DNA from: Halichondria panicea | Taxonomy: Eukaryota > Porifera > Demospongiae > Suberitida > Halichondriidae | Length of the DNA stretch: 64,000 bases | Direction of reading: 5' to 3' | NCBI RefSeq assembly: GCF_963675165.1 | Contig: NC_087382.1 | Coordinates: forward strand, 1 to 64,000 | Part shown: positions 1 to 11,058 of the stretch, in pieces | Layout of the letters: every line of letters begins with the position of its first letter | How positions within the stretch are numbered: position 1 is the stretch's first letter | Position numbers and translations under genes: made by a program | The notes under the pieces: model-generated | Told to the model about the DNA's origin: nothing | Databases searched by the model: none | Seen by the model: only the letters and a program-made list of their open reading frames with translations

Positions 1-870
1 ACATTGAGTGGCTTGCTTTTTGGATATAATTACATGGGTACAGGGGTAGATCTACTATAAAATAATAATTATAGACTATTTACTAGACTAATTATAGAAT
101 AGTTAATATCATCTTGCACTGGACTGTACTTCCTCTACTCATTCTACCTCCTCACAGTCACTACTACTGTCTTCGCTTAATACACTTGCAGCATCAATAT
201 CCTTTCTGTTAATACATAGATTCTCTTTTATCTGTCTCTGGCCAGTTCTGCCAACTCACTTACACAGCTGCTTGGTATAACCTCGATAATTTCCTCGGCG
301 TTTATTTGGATCAAATTGCCTAATTTACGGAAACTAGTAAATTACCTCGGATATGCCCGTTACTATGATAGCTTCAAGCAGAATACGGGAATCCGGAAAC
401 GTTTCACATCCACGTCAGTACTGTTGTGAGGGAGGAGGAGGATGATCAACTGGCACATTGTAGTATATATTCGCACGTACATCAAATGAAGGCATTTGAT
501 AAAACAGTAATAATTGATGGCAACGAGGGATCCATTCGTTTGGGAGAACTTTCCTCCAATTTTACTTGACGATGTGAAGTGTAAAATGTGCCCACCATAT
601 CTCTGAAGAAGCATTCCACATCTCACATATTTAGTTGTGGAAGCTCTTGAATGCTTGATATCTCCTCAGTGCAAGTGAGAGAGATCTTTATAGCAGTTCA
701 CTCCTGTGTACCTATGATTAGGCTCTTGAATCAGCCGCCCTTCTTAAGGTCTCTCCCCCCTCAGGTAGGAAGGGAGGCTAATTTATGAGACTGGCATGCA
801 ATTAACACAACGGCAATTAGAGACCTGATTAGCAAAGGTTAAGTGCTTCGCGCCTCCTCTGGAGCCACTA
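1..870. other. Spacer without recognised gene
   Basis: No convincing coding region. An 87-codon open frame at 363-626 (-) resembles no family I know and has no visible splice context. Around 719-790 there is a decayed inverted-repeat fragment that shares the words TGAATCAGCCGC and ATGAGACT with the perfect hairpin at 7661-7720, so it is probably an old MITE relic. The spacer ends at the mariner-like MITE that starts at 871. Confidence 0.5.
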
Positions 871-1450
871 CTGCGGTTTTCAGAGTTCTTGCATCTCCAA
901 TGTCTAGAGCGGAAGTACCTGTCACGTGAACCGTTACGTAACAAGATTGAAGTCTAGCTTCATTCTAAACCGATTTTTTCCCAATACATGATTTGGGAGA
1001 AAATCAACCTTGGAAATAGCCTAGCCTTTGCAAGCCTTTTGCATCACCACTGAAGCTATCCTTGAGATTGTAAGCACTTCCAATAGTTTTGTGAGCTACT
1101 ATTAGTAACACAGGACTGGATGTCTGGAGCTAAGAGAGAGAGATTCTACTGTCTATATGACTCATCACTGACATCAGCTTGCAGCAACACAAAATGAGTA
1201 GGCAGACCGGGGTAGTCACTTCAACCAGTTCCTTATATAATACTGAGAAGCTACACTCTTATTTCAGACTTCTCTGGATAACTAGTAACGAATAATTTTG
1301 TCTGTAAATGAAAACTCATGTAAAAAAACTTGCCTGACTCAGCAATATTGTGCTCCCGTGATGTTGTCCAACCTTAAATGTTTGGGAATATCACGTGACC
1401 AGTGACTTCCGCTCTAGACATTGGAGATGCAAGAACTCTGAAAACCGCAG
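871..1450. mobile_element. Mariner-like MITE, family 1, copy a
   Basis: Non-coding element with terminal inverted repeats beginning CTGCGGTTTTCAGAG and ending CTCTGAAAACCGCAG, flanked by TA on both sides (869-870 and 1451-1452). Subterminal blocks include the words GAGCGGAAGT and CACGTGA. Length 580. The same family occurs at 16789-17375 and 17430-18012. The TA target duplication and inverted ends fit a non-autonomous Tc1/mariner-type element; no transposase is encoded. Confidence 0.85.
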
Positions 1451-1518
1451 TACGTCGACTTCATTGTAAAACATCACGTGAATCACTTCCGTTTCCAATC
1501 CATATATAGAAGATATAT

Positions 1519-1550
1519 GTAGCCTCTGGTAATACCATGTACGTACCAGT
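1519..1550 (+). promoter_or_regulatory. Probable 5' non-coding exon end of copy A
   Basis: The words GTAGCCTCTGG and CCAGTGAGT resemble the segment upstream of copies B (around 37,940-37,970) and C (around 42,750-42,770), where a donor GTGAGTGC follows GCCTCTAGATTATTACCA. All three copies then have an acceptor CTCTACAG a few bases before the coding ATG. This supports a short spliced 5' non-coding exon in the family. The transcription start cannot be placed from sequence alone. Confidence 0.4.
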
Positions 1551-1672
1551 GAGTACCAGTATAGACTAGACAGCACTGTATACTGTAGATCTTTAGTCTA
1601 GTAATGTACACTCCCAATATATTATGCTCATACATTTCACTGCAATATCTTATTCCACACTCTACAGAGAAG

Positions 1673-4600
1673 ATGTCTGACTATCTCACAATAGCAGATC
1701 TAGGAAAACTATACATAGCTACGTTTGATGCTCGAATCAAATGGCGAAACTTCTTGCTGGTTCTTGAGATATCCTCGGATACTATCGACAGCATAGGTAC
1801 GAAATGGCGAGATGATCCTGATGACTGCTATCGTGAGGGTTTGAAAGAATGGCTGAAAAGTGGGGAGAGCCGCTGGGAAGATGTTGTCAAAGCATTGTCT
1901 AGTCCTATTGTGGGCCACGTTCACATAGCCAGGACCATCGAGAGAGATCATCTACAGTCTAGCAATCTTACTGATGTGAAGTCAGAGGGTGAGTACCAAT
2001 TAATGCACCTATATGAATGATACCGTAGAAACTGATTATTAGCGCTTACTCGACTATAAGCGTATCTTTATTTTAAGCACATGCTCAACTGCAGGCTTTT
2101 TATACTCGAATTGAAGCGCTTTTCCAATTATGCGACGGTTATTAGTGAAATTTTAGAATTAATTTTGTTTATCTATATGAGCTAGTTAGCTTGTAAATTT
2201 TGTTTATCTATGAGCTAGTTAGCTTGTACAGTGCAGGATAGCTATATAGCTGGTGATATCCATCTGGAAGGACTCTCTGGGCATGCTGTTACCTTGTCTG
2301 ATCATGCTGAGAGAATGTGAGACATGGATGAGGTCCTTTATTCCAAGTTCCTGGTCAATATATAATAGTTATAGACTGAGTCCAAGGTCTCTATGGGATT
2401 ATGAGACCCCGAGGGCCCGAGGCTGTAGCGCCCCCGAGCGCAGCGAGGGCGCTACTAAGGGCCTGAGGGTCTCATAATCCCATAGTGACCGTTGGACGAG
2501 GCTTATAACTGATTTAGAATAGTGCTAACCAAGCTAGACTATATTAACACAAAGACTGCAACCAAGAGTTTCTACAAGCCTCAAACAATGTTAAAGCTTC
2601 GCTCTGACTAAGTCTACATAAAAAAAACTCACATTGAAGGCCGTTTCCATCTCTTGAGAATCATGCATAGCAAAAACTGCTAATAGAAAGTTGCTATTCT
2701 ACTTATTAATTAGCTCTGCACTAGAGCACTAGCTATTGGTAGCTGCAAGAGTGAGATAAAAGCTGCACTGCAGAACACAAATACTTTTATGATGCACTGC
2801 ATCATGGTTACTATGACTTCAACATAAATTTCCATAGGCAAGTACCGTATATCTTCTAATTTATCGGACAGCAAAAAATAATTATTTTCCGGGTATAATT
2901 GGAACAGATTTTTATAGAGCATGCAAAGTGTCCGGAATAATTAGAACAAGCAAGCAGCTGCATGCGAGCTAGCTAAGTTTAATAGAACAGTGTGCGACTG
3001 AATAGTTGCACTAGCTATCTAAAACTAGCTCTCAAAGCTATCTAACTGGAGCACTCTAAGTCTTACTTGCCGTCTATGAATGAAACTCAACTTTTCAAGT
3101 AATTGTCCGAACAAATTTAATATTAAAGCACTGGAGTGTCCGTTGTATTAGAACAACGAAAATTGCCCAAAAGAGTGTCCGGGCTAATTAGAAGTGTCCG
3201 ATAAATTAGAAGATATACGGTACATCACTACCCACTCCCCTACCCACACACATTGTTCTGTACAGTTGACCAAAATCGTCAAAAGATCAATGAAGATTTG
3301 ACCATTTTCTTAGACGGGCCACTCGGTAAAGGTGCATTTGGAGCAGTCTTCAAAGGCAGCTACAAGGGCGAGATTTGTGCAGTCAAAGTGCTGCTTCACG
3401 ATGCTATGGAGATGCAGGCAAGTATTCCAGTTGGCAAAAATGAAGATGCTAGCGATGCAATTGATCGTGAGAGTGATTTTCTCAAGTCGTTCCAGCACCC
3501 AAATGTTGTTCTGTTTTTGTCGACTGCTAAGCACCCCAAATCAGGTGGTACAATCCTCGTTGTTGAGTTGATGGATTGCAATCTGAGATCCTATTTCTCC
3601 GGCCTTGATGAAGAGTCCCTCACTAGCGAGTGTGAAATTAGCCTATCCGAAGACATGGCTTGTGGTCTGGCCTACATTCACAGCAAGCAGATTATCCACC
3701 GTGACCTCTGTGGCGATAACGTCCTACTGAAGCTTACACTGCCAGTGCCTGTCGCGAAGATTTCCGACTTTGGCATGTCACGGCTATACGATCCCTCCAA
3801 GCTCAGCTCCACCCTCACAGCCATTGGTCACCGTAGAGGGTATCTACCTCCCGAGGCCTATCGATTGGAAGAGGAGAATTACGATAGTAGCCTGGATGTG
3901 TTTTCCTTTGGGGTGATTTTGACGCAAATTGTTTGCAAGTTGGAGACGATCAAATCAGCCAAGGATCGATCATTCCATGTTGCCCAGATTCCTCACACAC
4001 ACAGGTTGAGGAAGCTTATCGACAGTTGTTTGCAAGAAAACGTGAAGAGGAGACCATCTGCCAGGGACATCTGTGAGTCTATTAGATACGTATATAGCCC
4101 ATGACAATTTATGTGTTTTACACTTCCGAAAAAATTGTCCTATTTAATTCTTACTTAGATGCTTCACTGAAAAGAGTCTCAGACCCAGTGGAGGCAACAA
4201 AGAGGGAATCAAAGGACACTCAACCAGTCGAGAAGGTGCGTACATGCAGTGTGTGAATGTTCCTAATTACAGCAATAATGAGTACTGTCAAGTTGTGTGT
4301 AAGCCTCTATAACTATAGTTCATTTGTGTTGAGCTTGACCTTCATAATCTTAATTGTCATAACTTCTGAAACTCAATTATACGATTGGATTTCTTGTTAA
4401 AAAGCGCTTCCATCCGAAAGAGCTGATAGCATTTTTCTTGAAATCCATCATATAGCGGCCGGGTATATTTCGCGGAATGACTGTTAGAAATTTTGCAGAT
4501 CAGCCTTTCTGCAGCATGCATGCATGCGATATTAAATCCGTGGGTATAAATGTTCGCGGTACATGTACATAACAAAAACCGCGAACATTTATACCCTCAA

Positions 4601-6053
4601 AGTATACACGCTATACAGTATACTTGTCAACCCAGCCTAAGCCTAAATGAAGCCATTTGACCACAAAACCACTTAGACTTTACACATACTTTTGAGTATA
4701 CTTTGTTTTGTGGATATGCCTATAATGACGTTAGTAGATATAAGAGAGAGGGGTTGGAAACAAGGCTTCCTCGTGGTATAATTTGTGTTTCCCCGCGGTT
4801 TAATTGAGGCTGTGTTAGAGGCACAAAGATTTGCGGACTAGAACAAATACAGTTAGTGTCTGTGAGGGCGAGTAGCGTTGTTTGAGGTGCTGTATGTATT
4901 AGTTATTACATGGCTATGAGTGCCACAAGCTGTTCATTGGCCTGGTAGTAGATTGTGGTCAAGGGCCTTTAGGCCCGAGATCATTATCTACTAGACTAGC
5001 TGTGATTAATAAATTTTTTATGCTGAAACAGCATTGTGAATTTCCTAATTTGGAAATTAAAGCTGGACATGTTGCAAGGATATACCTAAAAACCCTTAGG
5101 GATCCGCTATTTAGAGAGTCCGTTATATGAGGTTCCACTGTAGTGTGCAACAAAAATTTAAGCCTCATTCGATCTCATAGTGGAAACCCTACAATAGCAG
5201 ACAGTTTGAAATTTCATTGACTTTTATGTAAAAAGAACAGGAAGTGTAGCATGCGGAGAAGTTACGGAGGATTGAAAAGTGATAGTTTCACAATAATGAT
5301 GGACCCTGGATGTGATGTCATAGGCAATTAGTGCTTATTAAATTCCTCGTTGTGTTGTACTAATTGCAAATGCACACACTCTTGTACTCTAGTACATAAC
5401 CGTCTGACGACTCGTACACTAGTAACGACTATCATACCATGCATTATATATAGGTTAGCAAATGTAAAGTCTGTTACAAAGTGCTTTGACATAATTATAA
5501 CACTTACTGTACATGAGTGTGGAATTGTCTATTACAAAAATAATATTCACGTCTGTGTTCCACCAACGTTCCCCTGTACAGGCACACAGGGAACAGATTA
5601 AGCACAAAGATGCTGAGCTGGTCAGGAGAGACGCCATCATTCAACAGCAGAGACAGGTGAGACGAAATGCACCATTATATTATTGCAGAGCTATAGTAGA
5701 AGCTGTGATCCGTTATAATCGTACCGTACATTCTAGTGGACTGGTGGGCATCGCCTCTTAAGCTAATTAGAGAAAGTGATTTAGTGTGCATACAATTATT
5801 GCTACAAATAACACTCACTTGTTAGTAGACCTAATCACGCTCATTCATTATTCAGGGTCCCCCTCCCAGAGAGTTGAGACCTCCACTCACTCTGAAATGG
5901 AGAAGAGGAAAAGACATGCCAATCGAAATGACCACTTCGGTACAGAGTATTGTTATCGGTGACACGGTGCATGTTGGAGACAATGAACGTGACATGTGTA
6001 TCAACTTGCTGTATTTGGTGGACAGGACGACATATTCAACCGAAGTTCGTTGA
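1673..6053 (+). CDS. Death domain-kinase gene, copy A, kelch part truncated
   Basis: Exons by splice sites and paralogue comparison: 1673-1988, 3266-4072, 4159-4235, 5582-5656, 5856-6053, together 490 codons plus stop. Residues 1-105 form a Death domain (a protein-protein interaction fold). Residues 106-374 are a tyrosine-kinase-like/TKL-type kinase domain with glycine loop GKGAFGAVFKG, the CAVKVL lysine, HRDLCGDN in the catalytic loop, SDFG, and LPPEA in place of APE. Residues 401-425 are a charged, heptad-like segment (coiled coil). The last exon starts like the kelch exon of copies B and C, but an internal deletion of about 600 bases joins the first blade to the last out of frame, giving a stop at 6051. 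A further 2-base loss follows near 6152. The product may survive as a Death domain-kinase without propeller. The start is the ATG directly after the acceptor CTCTACAG, as in B and C. Confidence 0.85.
2362..2512. mobile_element. Foldback MITE in intron 1 of copy A
   Basis: About 150 bases forming one long imperfect hairpin: AGTTATAGACTGAGTCC at the left end pairs with GGACGAGGCTTATAACT at the right end, and the inner arms carry ATGGGATTATGAGACCC. The loop is GC-rich, unlike the AT-rich surroundings. It is non-coding. Confidence 0.7.
2845..3220. mobile_element. MITE family 2, copy a (intron 1 of copy A)
   Basis: A 376-base element with terminal inverted repeats CCGTATATCTTCTAATTTAT and its complement, flanked by TA (2843-2844, 3221-3222). 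A second copy lies at 7234-7604. The repeated word GTGTCCG and inverted A+T blocks fill the interior; no coding capacity. TA duplication suggests Tc1/mariner-type mobilisation. It sits 45 bases upstream of the kinase exon acceptor. Confidence 0.85.
4236..5581 (+). other. Large intron of copy A with repeat remnants
   Basis: This intron separates the linker exon and the coiled-coil exon. Near 4440-4622 there is a small nested inverted-repeat element (ends resembling ATATAGCG/CGCTATA, inner palindrome GGGTATAAATGTTCGCGGT around 4540-4600). Near 5119-5142 lies TATATGAGGTTCCACTGTA, which resembles one end of a pogo/Tigger-type element; I see no matching opposite end. No gene is recognised inside. 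Confidence 0.5.
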
Positions 6054-6196
6054 TCCATCTCTACCAGCCTGACACCAGGAGGTGGGTGAAAGTGGGGTAC
6101 CTGCCTACTGCACGATACAACTGCACATGCTCAGTACTTCCTAGTGGAGGTCATTGTAGCTGGAGGACATGTACAGACAAAAGCATATTCCGTTGA

Positions 6197-6890
6197 CTTC
6201 TTGCAATTAAGTTAATTGTTTCACTTTAATTTACATAACAAATTTAATTAGTCAATAAGTTATTAATGTTTTTTCGAGAAATGCTTTTCTAATATGCAAA
6301 AGTTGTTTTGTGTGATAAATAATGTAAAACGAGTGTTGCAAGCTGCACTGTGCTAATGCCTCTCGCCATGTTATGCTTTTGCTCAAAAAGTATTAGAGTG
6401 TTATAGTAGGGAGAATAAGCTTTTTTCTATAATGCATTTTACACAACCTAATCACTTCTACTAATTTTAATGTACGTATAGATACATGAATCTATTGTAT
6501 ATGGTACCCTTGTAGTGTTTTGTAGCTTTAATACCAGGACCTCAAGAAACAGAACAAGGAACAACGAATAACAAGCCATCTGTGATTGCAGATAAGGTAT
6601 ACAGACAGTATAAATGATGTAATACAAATATGCCAGCATGCAATTCCTTACCTCTTCTGATTGCTACACAGTATAACTTAAAGCATGCATGACCAAATAG
6701 CACCCTATGCAGTATATAGTCCTATAATAGTACATGATTTAGAATCCGCTCTTATTTCCCGGCTATAATTACACTAGCTGTTACTGGTTTTCGGATAGCC
6801 CTGCATATCTTACTTTAATAAATTGCATCACAGATCCATATTATTATTTGGACACAAATATGCATGTAAATACAACCGAGTCTTACATAT
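6197..6890. other. Spacer downstream of copy A
   Basis: AT-rich spacer. A short possible exon on the + strand (about 6527-6596, between a TTTTGTAG acceptor and a GGTATAC donor) is open in one frame but matches nothing I recognise. The word TTGCAAGCTGCA followed by TGTGCTAATG near 6330-6355 recurs near 35,310-35,345 next to copy B, so the 3' flank is a shared repeat. Otherwise nothing supported. Confidence 0.35.
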
Positions 6891-7233
6891 GCAGGGTTGG
6901 CAAGCCAAGGGTTTATTTGATGAGACTGATCCACCAGTTTTATTATAGGGCACACTATATGGCCAGTTGGTTGTGGAAGCTAATCATTGCTAACCTTTAA
7001 TTGCATAGGAAATGTTTGCGTTTGGCATTCATGGACGTACTTCAGAAAGAGTTAGACAAAATTGTTGTAGATTGGAATTCCCACTATGTTAGGAAACAGA
7101 GACATCTTACGTCTCCTTGTGGAATCCCTGAGAAGCTATTCAACCTACCTGGTATATAATACATTATACATTTATTACGGTATACACTCATAATGATTCA
7201 TGATCCTCGAACCAGAATTGCAAAATTATAGTA

Positions 7234-7604
7234 CCGTATATCTTCTAATTTATTGGACAGCAAAAAAATAATTATTTTGGAACAGATTTTTATAGAGCAT
7301 GCAAAGGGTCCGAAATAATTAGAACAAGCAAGTAGCTGCATGCGAGCTAGCTAAGTTTAATAGAACAGTGTGCGACTGAATAGTTGCACTATAGCTATTT
7401 AAAACTATAGCTCTCAAAGCTATCTAACTGCATGCAGCACTCTAAGTCTTACTTGCCGCCTATGAATGAATCAACTTTTCAAGGTATTGTCCGAACAAAT
7501 GTAATATTAAAGCACTGGAGTGTCCGTTGTATTTAGAACAACGAAAATTGCCCAAAAAAGTGTCCGGGTAATTAGAAGTGTCCGATAAATTAGAAGATAT
7601 ACGG
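7234..7604. mobile_element. MITE family 2, copy b
   Basis: Second copy of the element at 2845-3220, 371 bases, with the same terminal words CCGTATATCTTCTAATTTAT and AATTAGAAGATATACGG and flanking TA. It differs from copy a by small indels, including loss of a short block near 7280. It lies between exon-like pieces of the integrase remnant. Confidence 0.85.
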
Positions 7605-7660
7605 TAATTATAGATTTGAGGTAGGATCGCCTCGCTATTTCCGGCTAAGCTGCCTGTCCC

Positions 7661-7720
7661 TAGTCTCATGAATCAGCCGCACCTTTGGGACACCAAAGGT
7701 GCGGCTGATTCATGAGACTA
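7661..7720. repeat. Perfect 28-bp-arm hairpin
   Basis: Positions 7661-7688 are exactly complementary to 7693-7720, leaving a 4-base loop. The arm begins TAGTCTCATGAATCAGCCGC. Possibly a minimal foldback transposon; a decayed relative may be at 719-790. No coding content. Confidence 0.85.
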
Positions 7721-8093
7721 CACCTTCCCAACTGAGGAAGGCCGGATAAACGAGAGTCTATACTATATAATTATATACACATATGCATGTATATAATTAG
7801 ATATATATAGCTATAAGCTATACTGTAATACTTTTGCTCACATGTCTAATTATATACACCATGCACTCCATGCAGGAGCAAAAAACCAGCTCAAACTTGT
7901 ACGGGTACACGAAGCACACTACATACGTGACAAATACACTGAGCCTCCTACACCTGCTGATGTGGATTTTCTACGACAGGCTAGATGTGTGATACACCAG
8001 TATAATAATTATGAGTATATGCCTACAAATGTAAAAGAAGCAATCAAGTTTTATATAACTGTTAATTTGTGGACAATTTTAGAAAATGAGTAA

Positions 8094-8342
8094 TATTTTA
8101 GCTATGTAAACCAATGCATGACATGAAAAGTGATTAATGGTCAATGTCATTAAAGTATAAAATTAATGAACTGAACGCATGACATAATTATATGAATGAG
8201 TCATCAAAGTGTACAGTTATATTGTGTGTCCTACAGGCTAACCCTAACCCTAATTACCCTGCATGTACAGTGACAGGGCAATCTTCCATAATTTGTGTTG
8301 CGGTGTATAATGTATATATATGTAGTCTATTGCTATAGCAAT
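8094..8342. other. Short AT-rich spacer
   Basis: No gene seen. Contains two adjacent CTAACC units near 8236-8250, too few to call a telomeric array. Confidence 0.4.
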
Positions 8343-8885
8343 AGACTCCCGCGATTCTTTTGGCCTAAAACACAACGAACATAGCTCTTTGATCCGCGGA
8401 TCCTTCAAATTATCAGTGGACAGGTACTCATTCATATGGGCCACTCGGTACGATATTTGAACTGGTGTTAGACTTTTCCATGCTAGTTGCTCTCCAAACA
8501 TCTCTATAGTAGCAACACAGCAACACACCAAAGGAGTACACGTCAGTTGATGTTGTGATTCCTTTCTCAGCCCGAATATGTTCTGGACTCTGGTATGCAG
8601 GCGTACCTTGCTGTATAGAGTACTAGTATACCAATAACTTTTGTGGTACTCAAAATCTGTGCAATTCCAAAGTCGGAGAGGTATGCATGGAATGTACCAT
8701 CCTCAACCTGTATGTATATATATATGATTCAGTACTAATTTAGTAGAAATTTTAGACGTATATATATATACAAGAACATTTGCTGGTTTTACATCAAGGT
8801 GGATTGTTGGAGGATTAGAAGTGTGTATATGTCGCAGAGCTTGAGCTACTTGGAATCCAATCTGCACCTTAGTCAATAGTGACAT
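8343..8885 (-). pseudogene. Protein kinase pseudogene fragment
   Basis: Two exons on the - strand, 8885-8772 and 8707-8343, joined by a small GT-AG intron, encode a kinase C-lobe. Recognisable pieces are VAQALRHIHT, HLDVKPANVL (catalytic loop, with L in place of the R of HRD), SDFGIAQIL (DFG), then in a shifted frame TPAYQSPEHIRAEK (activation segment) and DVYSFGVLL, and in a third frame EMFGE. Two separate insertions of about 13 bases, both ending in TATA, break the frame. An N-lobe with glycine loop is not found upstream. It differs from the kinases of copies A-C, so it belongs to another kinase family. Confidence 0.75.
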
Positions 8886-8889
8886 CTGA

Positions 8890-9430
8890 ACGCAATTGAG
8901 GAGTTTTATTTTTATTTTTTATAATAATTCTGCAAAATGCATGGATACACTAGTAGCATATTATGCTAACCTAATGTGTGCCCTGCATGTATATAGTACT
9001 TACAATAGCGTGTACAAATTAAAGATAAAGACTAATAACTATTTAATGCAAGTGACAGAGTACATTTCTCTTATTAATAAATGACAAAATCGATGTACTT
9101 TCCTGCAACTGTTTTCTTACGATAGAAATTGTAAGCAGAATTTCACTGTGTATAGCAATTAACTTACTCTTGATGAGTCAAAAATTTGCATATGCAGATT
9201 TTTGCCATTGACTAAGTTGGTGATGATTAGGAGCCTCGTCTCTTGGATAATAACTCCCAGTACAGTCAGAATATGTTGGGATGCTGTACACTCCTATATA
9301 ATTATAATTATATAAAATAGGAAACACGACTAAAATTGTGTTCATGTATTTCGGATAATAACTCCCAATATTATTATAGTGAGAGTATGTTGGGATGCTG
9401 TACACTCCTATATATAAATCCAACTAGAAA
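8890..9430. other. Spacer with a diverged short duplication
   Basis: No gene recognised. Two related blocks, about 9242-9300 and 9354-9412, each contain GGATAATAACTCCCA and then TATGTTGGGATGCTGTACAC, separated by AT-rich sequence: a local tandem duplication of about 110 bases. Confidence 0.5.
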
Positions 9431-9679
9431 AACATTTGCAATGTGAAAAATTGCTAGGATTGGCCAGGGGAACCACAAAAAAGCGTGGAAACAAGAAATC
9501 AGACGAGAGCATAACTCCAATCCGTTACAACGTCAATCACATGTAGATCTACTGGTAGTTTTCACAGCCAATATGCCACGCAATTTTAAACGTAGAAATA
9601 GTACAATTTTTAATGCGGTAGCTAAAGCAGGAAGCGCGAGTTGGACGGGAAACTACAGTCTCATTTGGAGTGGCCTAAC

Positions 9680-10345
9680 CATAAATTATTATTATTCTAT
9701 TTCTTATTTCTTCATTTCCTCATTTCCTATTTCTTATTTCCTCATTTCTCATTCCCTGTTTTATCACAACCCCGGAATTTGGGTAGAGATTATTCATTGG
9801 TTTTTCCACGTGATCCAAAAATTGCGTGAGGTTAAGTAGAATTGCGTAGCCTGCAAAAGTGCTCGCGGGCTTCTTAGCTACAGTTTGAGAGTGGATAACA
9901 TCAGGCATTCAGCTAGGATATAGTCATCTAAGAGACCAGCAAAGATTAGCTGTGTTTTAGTTTTTATATGATGCGAGAACTGGCAGCAAAAGTCAGTTTG
10001 TTATTGGTTGCCCAAGGCTTTTGATAACCTGTACAATATATACAAGACAGATAATGGCAGAGGGCACCAGTTGAATTGAGACAGTCATGGAGTAGTTGTC
10101 AGACTTGTGCAAGCTGTCTTAAAATCGCTGCTACTCCTCAGTTCAAAGAAGGACTGCCACAATTTCTTCGTTCTCAGCTGTTCCATGCTAATCCACAAGT
10201 TGTAGCACAACACACTGTGGTACAAGGATCTATAGTATCAAAAGCCTGGCTAAATAGATCTGTGTACTACTTTGACTCTGCTTTGACGCTATTTAAATTG
10301 CATAATTTGCACGTGACATCATTTGCATTCCTGATTTACACTAGC
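9680..10345. mobile_element. Repeat copy related to the 21.2-kb MULE-like element
   Basis: From about 9768 to 10345 this matches the interior of the element at 21235-21997: shared words include TTTGGGTAGAGATTATTCATT, GGTTAAGTAGAATTGCGTAG and GCATTCCTGATTTACAC in the same order. The diagnostic long terminal repeats of that element are missing, so this is a truncated copy or a different subfamily. It is preceded by a polypyrimidine stretch of ATTTCTTATTTCCTC-like units (about 9680-9765), which recurs at 25430-25525 and inverted at 24555-24615. Confidence 0.65.
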
Positions 10346-10384
10346 CTCGTCCGTCTCCAATTGAATGTTCGTTCTATTAAAATT

Positions 10385-10460
10385 TAATGTTTGGGAATAT
10401 CACGTGACCAGTGACTTCCGCTCTAGACATTGGAGAATGCAAGAACTCTGAAAACCGCAG
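10385..10460. repeat. Fragment of mariner-like MITE family 1
   Basis: One terminal arm of the family seen complete at 871-1450: GGGAATATCACGTGACCAG followed by CTTCCGCTCTAGACATTGG and GAAAACCGCAG. It directly abuts the next MITE at the TA in 10461-10462, so the second element inserted at or beside the end of the first. Confidence 0.75.
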
Positions 10461-10462
10461 TA

Positions 10463-11058
10463 CAGGGATTTGAGGTGTTCTTGCAACTGTAATGTCGAGA
10501 GCGGAAGTACCTGTCACGTGAACCTTGGTAACAAGATTGAAATTTTGGCTCATTCCAAACCAATTTTTCTCCAATAGAGCCTATTCATTTTTGTTAAACT
10601 GGGAAAACATCGACTTACATCAGAAAGCTACTCAGTAGCCTTTGGTAAAGGCTTTGCACCACAGCAGGTTGTCAGCTGAAGCTATCCTTGAGATTCTATT
10701 AGTTTTGTGAGCTACTACTTGCCCCAGCCTGCCCGTAAGCTGTTGAAAGTGTATCACTAGTCTCAGTAAAATCTCTCTTAGGCTAGCTCCAGCTGGATAC
10801 ACAGTTTGTGTGACAGACTAATAGTAGTAGCTCACGATTGGGCTCAAGGATAGCTTTAGCTGTGGTGTTTGGGCTTGCAGATAATTATAGATTGCAGATG
10901 CAGAGCAAAGCCTCCTGTATAGGTCGATTTTCCCCCAAAATAAACTAAGGCTTTATTGGAGAAAAATTGGTTTGAAATGAGCCATAATTACGTAACTGTT
11001 CACGTGACAGGCACTTCCGCTCTCGACATTACAGTTGCAAGAACTCCTCAAATCCCTG
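10463..11058. mobile_element. Mariner-like MITE with terminal repeats over 50 bp
   Basis: A 596-base element flanked by TA (10461-10462 and 11059-11060). The ends CAGGGATTTGAGG and CCTCAAATCCCTG continue inward as an inverted repeat of more than 50 bases including GAGCGGAAGT and CACGTGA. It is related to family 1 but with a distinct tip. Non-coding. Confidence 0.85.

Larger units (their letters stand above)
6895..8093 (+). pseudogene. Integrase-like transposon remnant (3' end)
   Basis: Three exon-like pieces in order on the + strand. At about 6895-6948, after acceptor CATATGCAG, the frame reads WQAKGLFDETDPP. At about 7010-7140, after acceptor TTGCATAG, it reads CLRLAFMDVLQKELD, then WNSHYVRKQRH and a Pro-rich end before a GGTATAT donor. 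At 7842-8093 there is a C-terminal open frame of about 80 residues. The order and wording fit the C-terminal part of the rve/integrase-core proteins common in invertebrate and fish genomes, just after the catalytic domain. The first piece runs into a stop, the catalytic core is absent and a MITE lies between pieces two and three. Host function is not expected. The assignment rests on memory of the family, not on a search. Confidence 0.55.

Noticed and set aside
363-626. 87-codon open frame on the - strand
   Set aside because: No recognisable domain, no splice context, composition like surrounding spacer.
3310-3581. Antisense and +1 frames over the kinase exons of copies A, B and C
   Set aside because: Conserved only because the kinase frame is conserved; they carry no start, domain or splice support.
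8236-8258. CTAACC units suggesting interstitial telomere repeat
   Set aside because: Only two to three units, within chance in AT-rich DNA.
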